Position numbers and translations under genes: made by a program. Shown here piece after piece: positions 1-4,792 of a stretch of 6,126 nt of DNA (within the stretch, counting starts at the first letter, position 1; every line of letters begins with the position of its first letter). Location: contig DATJSN010000016.1 of NCBI GenBank assembly GCA_035504095.1, positions 1 through 6,126 of the forward strand, written 5' to 3'. Source of the stretch: DATJSN01 sp035504095 (GTDB lineage Bacteria > Planctomycetota > Phycisphaerae > WQYP01). The notes below the pieces were generated by a model, which ran no database searches, had not been told where the DNA came from, and saw only the letters and a program-made list of their open reading frames with translations.

Positions 1-996
1 GCCATTGTCGATGATCATGCCGGCGTTTTGTTTTTCCACGCTCTCAAAATTGCATTCTCGGGTAATTACCACCGGCAACCCGGCGCCCATGGCTTCGACC
101 GTAGCCAGTGATAATCCTTCCTGATACGACGGTAAAACATATGCATCCGCATCGGCCAACAATTCCCATTTGGCCTTTCCCGCCAGTTGTCCAACCATCA
201 CTGCGCTATTTTCCAGATGATTCTCCTGAATTAATTTTTGAACTTCCGCTACGTGCTCGCCTGTACCCGTCCCGGCAATTACCAATAAAGCGTCCGGTTG
301 AGCCTTTATCAGTTCCGGCCATTGCACCAGCAACCGCGGCAATCCCTTTTTAGGATGAATTCGCGCCAGATATGCGACCACCGGCCGGGTTATTTCCCGA
401 TTTTGGCCGAGCAACTTTGCGTTGCTCGCCCGCCAGGCGCCTCGCCTGGGCAAGCTATCAAGTTCATGAACGGAAACGCCATTCGGCGCGATCAAAACAG
501 GAAAGCCGTGAATCCATGGCGAAACGCGATATTCTTCCACAGTAAGACAGTGAACTGCACCGGCGTGGCGCATCATAGGACCATCCCAGAGCACCCAGGC
601 AAGTTTTTTGGCCCATGTTCGCCCCATTTTCAGGCTTCGCTCGTCGAGCATTCCCTGCGGCGAAACCAGATAGGGTTTTCCTGACCGGCGTGCCGCCTTG
701 CTTGCGTAATGCCCCGGATGCTGCCAGATGCCGTGAATATGCACGGCGTCGAAGTCCGCGATGTGTCGATCGATATAATTCCGCATTGCGGTGCTGGGAA
801 ATAGCCCGGAGTCTTTATCCGCTTTGAATTTTTTTATTTCCACACCGGCGATGTCCATAGGCGTGCCGGGAAGGTCCAGCACCGCCACCACAACCCGGTT
901 ACCGCGCCGCTGCAAAGCTTCCGAAACGCCGCAGACCGCCGTGGCCACGCCACCGACTTCGACATTCAGACAAGTTATTGCCATCAGGATATTCAT
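1..996 (-). CDS. GT-B fold glycosyltransferase (GT4-like), C-terminus cut by window edge
   Basis: Predicted cytoplasmic or membrane-associated retaining glycosyltransferase that moves a sugar from a nucleotide-sugar donor to an acceptor, probably in surface polysaccharide synthesis; donor and acceptor cannot be read from sequence. Translating the minus strand from ATG at 994-996 gives 332 uninterrupted residues, still open at base 1. The N-terminal acceptor domain starts MNILMAI with a GGVATA glycine loop (residues 15-20) and contains DAVHIHGIW (83-91) and SPQGMLDERSL (112-122). APNGV (170-174) ends it. The C-terminal donor domain opens with LARIHPKKGL (210-219), has VIAGTGTG (239-246) and the GT4 EX7E signature (E293 and E301) inside PSYQEGLSLATVEAMGAG. 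Only the last helices should be missing. The start lacks a clear Shine-Dalgarno; ATG at 982-984 (residue 5) is an alternative. An odd GC-rich double palindrome lies in the interdomain linker (residues 183-197). Confidence 0.9.
   Translation of the reverse strand, partial: MNILMAITCLNVEVGGVATAVCGVSEALQRRGNRVVVAVLDLPGTPMDIAGVEIKKFKADKDSGLFPSTAMRNYIDRHIADFDAVHIHGIWQHPGHYASKAARRSGKPYLVSPQGMLDERSLKMGRTWAKKLAWVLWDGPMMRHAGAVHCLTVEEYRVSPWIHGFPVLIAPNGVSVHELDSLPRRGAWRASNAKLLGQNREITRPVVAYLARIHPKKGLPRLLVQWPELIKAQPDALLVIAGTGTGEHVAEVQKLIQENHLENSAVMVGQLAGKAKWELLADADAYVLPSYQEGLSLATVEAMGAGLPVVITRECNFESVEKQNAGMIIDNG
408..449. repeat. Two adjacent perfect palindromes inside the glycosyltransferase gene
   Basis: CGAGCAAC (408-415), a 5-base loop TTTGC, and GTTGCTCG (421-428) form a perfect 8-bp stem. 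Four bases later CCAGGCG (433-439), loop CCT, and CGCCTGG (443-449) form a perfect 7-bp stem. Together they encode residues 183-197 of the glycosyltransferase, in the linker between its two domains, where family members vary freely in length and sequence. The reading frame stays open. The arrangement resembles a REP-like palindromic unit inserted in frame; that it is a dispersed repeat is inference, since only one copy is in the window. Confidence 0.5.
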
Positions 997-1017
997 GGGT
1001 GCGCTCAAGACCCCGTT

Positions 1018-1046
1018 TTGCAAACAAATCGCCGCCGCGGTATCTT
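1018..1046 (+). promoter_or_regulatory. Candidate sigma70-type promoter for the 38-residue gene
   Basis: TTGCAA (1018-1023) and TATCTT (1041-1046) are separated by 17 bases, each matching the -35 and -10 consensus at four of six positions. Transcription would start near 1053, leaving a leader of about 20 bases with the Shine-Dalgarno of the small gene. It lies in the divergent gap with the glycosyltransferase. Matches this weak occur by chance, so this is only a candidate. Confidence 0.3.
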
Positions 1047-1071
1047 ATCGGTTTTGAGAAACGAGGAGTAA

Positions 1072-1188
1072 ATGGCCCGAAAGAAACGAAATCATAAATT
1101 ACGCTGGTCCAGCAAAGCCGCCAATCATGGCCGTAAACCCAGCCGGGGGCGAATCAAGGGCTGGAGCGTGAAACACTATGGCATGTAA
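1072..1188 (+). CDS. 38-residue extremely basic small protein, function unknown
   Basis: ATG at 1072-1074 is preceded by GAGGAG (1063-1068), one of the best Shine-Dalgarno sequences in the window, and the frame closes with TAA at 1186-1188. The product has seven lysines, six arginines, three histidines and no acidic residue, with tryptophans at 12 and 31 and an aromatic C-terminal end (HYGM). It starts MARKKRNHKLRW and has no cysteine, so no zinc ribbon, and no hydrophobic segment. Such composition suits an RNA- or ribosome-bound peptide, comparable in size and charge to the small ribosomal protein bTHX or to bL36, but I see no sequence match to either and assign no function. It stands alone between a divergent glycosyltransferase gene and a convergent beta-helix gene. 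The ribosome site, open frame and biased composition make it likely real. Confidence 0.65.
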   Translation: MARKKRNHKLRWSSKAANHGRKPSRGRIKGWSVKHYGM

Positions 1189-1197
1189 CCCCGCCAA

Positions 1198-1737
1198 TTA
1201 AGCCTCGGGCCGCCATTGATAAAATTTTTCCGGATGTTCGGCGTGATCCTTCGCCAGTTCAACATAATGGCGATTGTTCGTCCGCATATCCTGAAGTTCC
1301 GAATCCCGAACGGGCCGGATTACTTTGGCCGGCACCCCCATGACCACTGACCCATCGGGCACCTGCGTTCCCGGTGAGACCACAGCCCCAGCCGCGACAA
1401 TGCAGTTTTTCCCGATAACCACGCGCCCTAATACCACCGCATTCATACCTATTAACGTGCCGTCGCCTACCGACTTACAGTGCACGATCGCGCCATGGCC
1501 GATGGTAACCTGATTGCCGATAACCAGTGGTTCGCCCGTATCGCAATGCAGCACAGCACCTTCCTGCACATTTACTGCATGGCCCAGTGTGATCGGTGCC
1601 ACATCGCCTCGGATACAAGCTCCAAACCAGATGCTGCTTTCAAGGCCAATATTCACTTCGCCACAGATAACTGCGTTGGTCGCCTGCCAATGCTGGCCAA
1701 CTTTTTCCATCCAAGAGTTGCTTATAAATTCTGCCAT
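1198..1737 (-). CDS. Gamma-carbonic-anhydrase-like left-handed beta-helix protein (YrdA/PaaY type)
   Basis: Cytoplasmic trimeric protein of the gamma-carbonic anhydrase superfamily, which binds a metal between subunits; some members hydrate CO2, many have unproven activity. The 179 residues are mostly hexapeptide repeats of the (I/V/L)-G-X4 kind from about residue 22 to 140 (for example VICGEV, VIGNQV, LIGMNA, VIGKNC), ending in GVPAKVIRPV, then a C-terminal helix. All three metal ligands are in place: H64 (AVLH), H81 and H86 (GHGAIVH). The family's R43-G-D45 and N56-V-Q58 are also present. There is no acidic loop with the proton-shuttle glutamate of the archaeal Cam enzyme, so it belongs to the CamH/YrdA-like side. 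The start at 1735-1737 has no clear Shine-Dalgarno; Met10 is an alternative. It converges on the small basic gene with a 9-base gap. Acyltransferases share the fold, but the three histidines favour this call. Confidence 0.9.
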   Translation of the reverse strand: MAEFISNSWMEKVGQHWQATNAVICGEVNIGLESSIWFGACIRGDVAPITLGHAVNVQEGAVLHCDTGEPLVIGNQVTIGHGAIVHCKSVGDGTLIGMNAVVLGRVVIGKNCIVAAGAVVSPGTQVPDGSVVMGVPAKVIRPVRDSELQDMRTNNRHYVELAKDHAEHPEKFYQWRPEA

Positions 1738-1866
1738 ATCGTGCCGATTTTAATGTGATTTTTCGGTCTTGGCGACCCAGTTTTTGTCATAAAAATGAAA
1801 ATAATCCATGTTTTTAACTTTCTGGCGAACATTGCAATAAAATTTGGTTAAATTGAAAGAAAAATC
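1738..1866. other. AT-rich intergenic stretch between divergent genes, no gene seen
   Basis: These bases separate the start of the minus-strand beta-helix gene from the plus-strand promoter at 1867-1896. They are visibly richer in A and T than the flanking genes and contain no credible open frame. The promoter of the minus-strand gene should lie here, but I find no pair of -35 and -10 boxes that stands out. Confidence 0.5.
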
Positions 1867-1896
1867 TTCACTTTTCCCCGGTGTTTCGTCTATAAT
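1867..1896 (+). promoter_or_regulatory. Sigma70-type promoter for the structured leader and DUF2617-like gene
   Basis: A perfect -10 box TATAAT (1891-1896) sits 18 bases after TTCACT (1867-1872), which matches the -35 consensus TTGACA at four of six positions. The upstream 60 bases are AT-rich, as UP-element regions often are. Transcription would begin near 1903. This is the best promoter match in the window and implies a leader of about 310 bases before the start codon at 2217. Confidence 0.6.
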
Positions 1897-1928
1897 GTGA
1901 CCAACACGAACCGGTGCACTTCGTATAA

Positions 1929-1988
1929 CAAGTAGAAGCAGCCGCCGGGACGGTAGTAGTTACGCTCGGCTGCTGAACTCGTGACTTG
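1929..1988 (+). promoter_or_regulatory. Leader hairpin A (two-tier stem)
   Basis: CAAGT (1929-1933) pairs with ACTTG (1984-1988), and inside it AGCAGCCG (1937-1944) pairs perfectly with CGGCTGCT (1967-1974). The internal loop is asymmetric (3 and 9 bases). The 22-base apical region can pair a little further (CG with CG, TA with TA around 1951-1964). No T-run follows, so it is not a terminator. Confidence 0.5.
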
Positions 1989-2012
1989 GGAAAAGATTCG
2001 CGTCGGGAATGA

Positions 2013-2029
2013 ACAGGCTTAAAGCCTGT
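2013..2029 (+). promoter_or_regulatory. Leader hairpin B (7-bp stem, 3-base loop)
   Basis: ACAGGCT (2013-2019), loop TAA, AGCCTGT (2023-2029) form a perfect 7-bp stem-loop in the leader of the DUF2617-like gene. It is followed by ACGTATAAAG rather than a T-run, so it is not an intrinsic terminator. Its 3' side, with the next bases (TGTAC at 2027-2031), can alternatively pair with GTACA at 2066-2070. Confidence 0.45.
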
Positions 2030-2088
2030 ACGTATAAAGTGTTAGCGTGAGTTTGTGAAAAAAAGGTACAAAGTTAACGGCAGGCAAA

Positions 2089-2136
2089 GTTGCGGTCAGC
2101 TTACCCGTGGAGAACGGACCTCCCGGGTGCCGCAAC
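2089..2136 (+). promoter_or_regulatory. Leader hairpin C (17-bp compound stem)
   Basis: GTTGCGG (2089-2095) pairs with CCGCAAC (2130-2136). After a one-sided 6-base bulge TCAGCT (2096-2101), TACCCG (2102-2107) pairs with CGGGTG (2124-2129, one T-G wobble). After a single bulged T, GGAG (2109-2112) pairs with CTCC (2120-2123), closing a 7-base loop AACGGAC. The total of 17 pairs with two one-sided bulges looks like a defined RNA element rather than chance, and no T-run follows it. Confidence 0.6.
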
Positions 2137-2205
2137 GCACTATACAACTGCGAAATGCCGATATTAATCGGGTTACCTGTGCCGTCGGCATGCGGCAGTC
2201 ATACG

Positions 2206-2211
2206 AAGGAG
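2206..2211 (+). promoter_or_regulatory. Shine-Dalgarno that fixes the start of the DUF2617-like gene
   Basis: AAGGAG lies 5 bases before ATG at 2217-2219, an optimal spacing. The same frame is open back to a GTG at 2055, but nothing upstream has a comparable ribosome site, and the extra codons run through the leader hairpins. The first half of the site falls inside the segment complementary to 1919-1926. Confidence 0.75.
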
Positions 2212-2216
2212 CGTCT

Positions 2217-2795
2217 ATGAAAACCAGTAAGGAATCAACCATGAATATTGGACATAAAAAACCTCGCAGCGCGGGACTTTCCGCTCTGATTTATGATCGT
2301 GTTTTGCATCCGGAGCTTTTTGCCGCGGATGCACGCCGCGTGCGCCAGTTGGGCGATTTTGACCTTACCCTTTGGATCCTTGCCGGCGGCGGCCACATGG
2401 TCACCATCACCGGCGGCGCGCATACGCTGACCGAAGTGACCTGCTTCCCCAACAAGGCTTTGCCTGATCGCGGCCTGGTTGAACGTCTCCCCTGCAAAGG
2501 CGACAAGCAGTTCGACCTGCCCATGGGCGAGGACTACCACTACTATCTGGCGCTGAATGAAGAGCACGTGACGGACACGCTCTTTGATAATTCGGTTACC
2601 GAATTGCTACGACTGGCCGTGGAGCAGAACGGCCTAGTTTCCCACCGCAAAAATGATCTGGGGCAGACCGAGTATCTTGCCATAGTCGTAGCCCAGTTTC
2701 ATCGCCGCGCCGTTCACCTGGAAGGGTTCCACCTGCTCAGCGATGCCCGCGTGCTGGTGCGAACTCAGTCCATCATTGAGCCGACGCGCCGCTAA
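2217..2795 (+). CDS. DUF2617-like protein of unknown function
   Basis: A soluble 192-residue protein with no signal peptide or membrane segment. From residue 25 it reads IYDRVLHPELF, followed by a strand-rich region with GGGHMVTITGG (57-67) and LTEVTCFPNKALP (71-83). The C-terminal third has QNGLVSHR (137-144), VAQFHRRAVHLEGFHLLSD (158-176) and VRTQSIIEP (181-189). From memory of the family, this order (HPELF near the start, a GH-containing strand, a QNGLVH-like segment, a phenylalanine-histidine step and a final KTQS-like strand) matches DUF2617 (PF10936) proteins of planctomycetes; no search was possible. No catalytic motif is apparent and the family has no established function. ATG at 2217 is chosen for its AAGGAG; Met9 (2241) is a weaker alternative. 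The gene is monocistronic, between its own structured leader and a strong terminator, suggesting individual, possibly translational, control. Confidence 0.65.
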   Translation: MKTSKESTMNIGHKKPRSAGLSALIYDRVLHPELFAADARRVRQLGDFDLTLWILAGGGHMVTITGGAHTLTEVTCFPNKALPDRGLVERLPCKGDKQFDLPMGEDYHYYLALNEEHVTDTLFDNSVTELLRLAVEQNGLVSHRKNDLGQTEYLAIVVAQFHRRAVHLEGFHLLSDARVLVRTQSIIEPTRR

Positions 2796-2822
2796 ATTAG
2801 GTTTTTAACTTCGGATTTTTAG

Positions 2823-2851
2823 AACCGCCGGTGCAAAACCGGCGGTTTTTT
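2823..2851 (+). terminator. Intrinsic terminator of the DUF2617-like gene
   Basis: AACCGCCGG (2823-2831), loop TGCAAAA, CCGGCGGTT (2839-2847) make a perfect 9-bp, mostly GC stem. It runs directly into a T tract (2846-2851, then ATTTT). It lies 28 bases after the stop codon and separates this gene from the argB operon. Confidence 0.93.
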
Positions 2852-2873
2852 ATTTTCCGCGACGCGCCCGTTC

Positions 2874-2902
2874 TTGAATTCCCCTGTTCTCAATCGTATT
2901 CT
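2874..2902 (+). promoter_or_regulatory. Candidate promoter of the argB-argF-rph operon
   Basis: TTGAAT (2874-2879) and TATTCT (2897-2902) are spaced 17 bases apart and match the -35 and -10 consensus at four of six positions each. Transcription would start near 2909, about 23 bases before the argB start, after the terminator of the previous gene. No ARG-box-like palindrome for an ArgR repressor is evident here. Confidence 0.4.
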
Positions 2903-2920
2903 TTTTCGCTTCCGGTGCGT

Positions 2921-2925
2921 TGGAG
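2921..2925 (+). promoter_or_regulatory. Shine-Dalgarno supporting the GTG start of argB
   Basis: TGGAG ends 6 bases before GTG at 2932-2934. The first in-frame ATG (2944-2946) has no comparable ribosome site in front of it, so initiation at GTG is favoured. Confidence 0.6.
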
Positions 2926-2931
2926 TAAAAC

Positions 2932-3825
2932 GTGGACCTGAGAATGAATCCTGGTGTGTTGGAAAAAGCCGGCGCTTTGATCGAAGCGCTCGGCTACATC
3001 CAGCGTTTTAATGAAAAAGTCGTCGTCATCAAGCTTGGCGGCGCCTTCATGGACAATCAGGATGAATTCCGCAAGGTTCTCACCGACGTCGTCTTTATGC
3101 AGGCCGTGGGCATTCGGCCCGTCGTGGTTCACGGCGGTGGCAAAGCCATCACGCAAGCCATGTCCGACGCGGGACTCAAAGCCCAATTCGTCATGGGCCG
3201 GCGTTACACGGATGAACGCACGCTTGCCATCGCCGAGCACGTGCTTATCAACGACATCAACACCTACATCGTCAACACCATCAATTCGCTGGGCGGAAAG
3301 GCCATGCCGCTTCATTCGCTGGGCAGCGCCGTGCTCTTTGCTGAAAAGCTTTATCTTTCCGATGCTCAAAATCATCGCATCGACATCGGCAGCGTTGGCC
3401 AGGTTACACGCGTTAACAGCGCCCTGCTGGCGGCTTTGGCCCAGGCTGATTTTGTTCCGGTGATTGCCCCGATCGCGCTGGACGCCTCCGGCGGTAAGCT
3501 CAACGTGAACGCTGACACCGCCGCCGGTTTTGTCGCCGCCGCCTGCCGGGCGGAAAAAATGGTTCTGGTTTCCGATACGCACGGCATCCGGGCGCGCAAG
3601 GACGATCCCGATTCGCTGCTTCGCGGCGCCACGCGCAAAGAAATCGAAAAGCTCATCGCCGACGGACAAATCGACGAAGGCATGCTTCCCAAGGTCGAAG
3701 CCTGCTTCATCGCCCTCGACGGCGGCGTGGTTAAAACGCACATTATCGATGGACGTTTTCCGCATGCGCTGCTATTGGAAATTTATTCCGATCAGGGCGT
3801 CGGTACGGAAATTATTCGCGGATGA
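2932..3825 (+). CDS. argB: Acetylglutamate kinase
   Basis: Cytoplasmic enzyme of the amino-acid kinase fold that phosphorylates N-acetyl-L-glutamate with ATP, the second step of arginine synthesis. The 297 residues match the family length. Nucleotide site: K34 in VIKLGGAF (32-39) and the glycine loop VVHGGGKAI (65-73). Substrate and catalytic residues: R91 in RRYTD, N191 and D195 in NVNAD, D215 in VSDTHGI, K254 in EGMLPKVEAC. The end IIDGRFPHALLLEIYSDQGVGTEI (271-294) is typical. About 25 N-terminal residues, including KAGALIEALGYIQRF, resemble the extra helix that interlaces dimers into hexamers in arginine-inhibited kinases such as those of Pseudomonas and Thermotoga; feedback inhibition by arginine is therefore likely but inferred. 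Two departures from the usual pattern: HGGGK rather than HGGGP, and PLHSLGSAVLF (126-136) where many homologues have GLSGKDG. First gene of an operon; argF follows after 22 bases. Confidence 0.95.
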   Translation: MDLRMNPGVLEKAGALIEALGYIQRFNEKVVVIKLGGAFMDNQDEFRKVLTDVVFMQAVGIRPVVVHGGGKAITQAMSDAGLKAQFVMGRRYTDERTLAIAEHVLINDINTYIVNTINSLGGKAMPLHSLGSAVLFAEKLYLSDAQNHRIDIGSVGQVTRVNSALLAALAQADFVPVIAPIALDASGGKLNVNADTAAGFVAAACRAEKMVLVSDTHGIRARKDDPDSLLRGATRKEIEKLIADGQIDEGMLPKVEACFIALDGGVVKTHIIDGRFPHALLLEIYSDQGVGTEIIRG

Positions 3826-3847
3826 TTGATCACTCAGGATCGGTAAT

Positions 3848-4792
3848 ATGAATCAGAATAATGCTCCAGCCGCCAAACGGGATTTTCTTGACATTCTCAA
3901 CCATCCCCGCCAGGAACTTGAGCACATGCTCCAGGTCGCCGCGCGCCTCAAACAGCAGTACAAAACCACCGGCCGCAATGAACCGCTGGCGGCCGGAAAA
4001 ACCCTGGCGATGATTTTTGAAAAACCCTCGTTGCGCACCCGGGTGAGTTTCGATGCCGCCATGACCCACCTGGGCGGATCAGCGATTTATATTTCGCCGG
4101 CGGAAATCGGAATTGGTTCGCGGGAAAGCGCGCCGGATGTGGCACGGGTTCTGGCCGGTCTTTGCGACGCCATCATGGCCCGGACTTTTTCCCACAAAAC
4201 CATTGAGCAGCTCGCCCAATACTGTTCGCGGCCGGTCATCAACGGCCTGAGCGATAAAAGCCATCCCTGTCAGGCCATGGCTGATTTTTTAACTATTTCC
4301 GAACACTTTGGCGGCCTGTCCGGGCGCTGCCTTGCTTATATCGGCGATGGCAACAACGTTGCCCGGTCGCTCTTGGAAGGTTGCACCGTGCTGGGACTCA
4401 AGTTCCGGATCGCTTCTCCTTCCGGCTATCAGCTTGATGACGCTTCCATAGCGGCGTGCCGCAAGGTCGGCGCAATTGATTTTCAAAGCTTTATCGATCC
4501 GAAGGAAGCGGTAAAAGATGCGGATGTGATTTATACCGATACCTGGGTCTCCATGGGCCAGGAAGACCAAAAAGTGCAACGGTTGCCGGTTTTCGCGCCT
4601 TACCAGATTAACGATGCGCTTCTGGCCGCCGCGCCATCTCATGCGATGGTGATGCACTGCCTGCCCGCCTATCGGGGCGTGGAAATTACGGATTCGGTAA
4701 TGGATTCCCCGCGCAGTATTGTGTTTCAACAGGCCGAAAACAGGCTCCATTTCCAAAAAGGCCTGCTCGCCATCCTCATCGGAGGACAATAA
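3848..4792 (+). CDS. argF: Ornithine carbamoyltransferase
   Basis: Cytoplasmic trimeric enzyme that joins carbamoyl phosphate and ornithine to citrulline in arginine synthesis. At 314 residues it has normal family length. Carbamoyl-phosphate site: FEKPSLRTRVSF (57-68, the S-x-R-T-R motif), R112 in MARTF, and HPCQAMADFLT (139-149). Second domain: GDGNNVARSL (166-175). Ornithine site: DTWVSMGQE (231-239), which carries the S-M-G signature that separates OTCase from aspartate carbamoyltransferase, and HCLPAYRGVEIT (270-281) with catalytic C271 and R276. The usual HCLPAHRG has tyrosine at position 275 here. The final QQAENRLHFQKGLL (294-307) is typical. ATG at 3848 has AGGA 8 bases upstream (3836-3839). 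It sits 22 bases after argB, and its stop TAA overlaps the rph start by one base. The anabolic role is supported by its argB neighbour. Confidence 0.96.
   Translation: MNQNNAPAAKRDFLDILNHPRQELEHMLQVAARLKQQYKTTGRNEPLAAGKTLAMIFEKPSLRTRVSFDAAMTHLGGSAIYISPAEIGIGSRESAPDVARVLAGLCDAIMARTFSHKTIEQLAQYCSRPVINGLSDKSHPCQAMADFLTISEHFGGLSGRCLAYIGDGNNVARSLLEGCTVLGLKFRIASPSGYQLDDASIAACRKVGAIDFQSFIDPKEAVKDADVIYTDTWVSMGQEDQKVQRLPVFAPYQINDALLAAAPSHAMVMHCLPAYRGVEITDSVMDSPRSIVFQQAENRLHFQKGLLAILIGGQ

Larger units (their letters stand above)
1903..2216 (+). promoter_or_regulatory. Long structured 5' leader RNA, candidate novel cis-regulator
   Basis: Between the promoter and the Shine-Dalgarno of the next gene lie about 310 bases packed with complementary segments. 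Seen directly: ACGAA/TTCGT (1906-1910 with 1920-1924); CAAGT/ACTTG (1929-1933 with 1984-1988) enclosing AGCAGCCG/CGGCTGCT (1937-1944 with 1967-1974); ACAGGCT/AGCCTGT (2013-2019 with 2023-2029); a compound hairpin at 2089-2136; ATGCCGA/TCGGCAT (2155-2161 with 2185-2191). CTTCGTAT (1919-1926) is perfectly complementary to ATACGAAG (2201-2208), which covers half of the Shine-Dalgarno AAGGAG (2206-2211). That closing helix would exclude the 5' ACGAA hairpin, so two states are possible. I see no hallmark of TPP, cobalamin, SAM, glycine, c-di-GMP, T-box, RNase P or tmRNA. It could be a riboswitch-like leader, a protein-binding autoregulatory leader, or an independent small RNA. Confidence 0.55.

Noticed and set aside
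298..684. 128-codon plus-strand open frame, with neighbours at 108-353, 615-827 and 791-1057
   Set aside because: All are shadows of the minus-strand glycosyltransferase, which reads continuously over 332 residues with GT4 motifs.
2013..2029. Transcription attenuator in the leader
   Set aside because: The 7-bp hairpin is not followed by a T-run, and no other leader hairpin is either, so control by intrinsic termination is not supported.
1903..2216. Leader as tmRNA, RNase P RNA, SRP RNA or a known riboswitch
   Set aside because: I looked for the tmRNA tRNA-like ends, RNase P GAGGAAAGTCC and ACAGNAA cores, the SRP GGAAGG-AGCAG loop, T-box GGTGG, and TPP, cobalamin, SAM, glycine and c-di-GMP cores; none is present in the right arrangement.
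2235..2567. 110-codon minus-strand open frame
   Set aside because: Antisense to the DUF2617-like gene, with no ribosome site or domain; the plus-strand gene has promoter, Shine-Dalgarno and terminator.
2890..3765. 291-codon minus-strand open frame
   Set aside because: It lies entirely antisense to argB, whose product has full-length family motifs. The antisense product shows no recognisable domain, and long shadow frames are common opposite GC-rich genes.
4289..4789. 166-codon minus-strand open frame
   Set aside because: Antisense to argF, whose motifs are complete; no domain in the shadow product.
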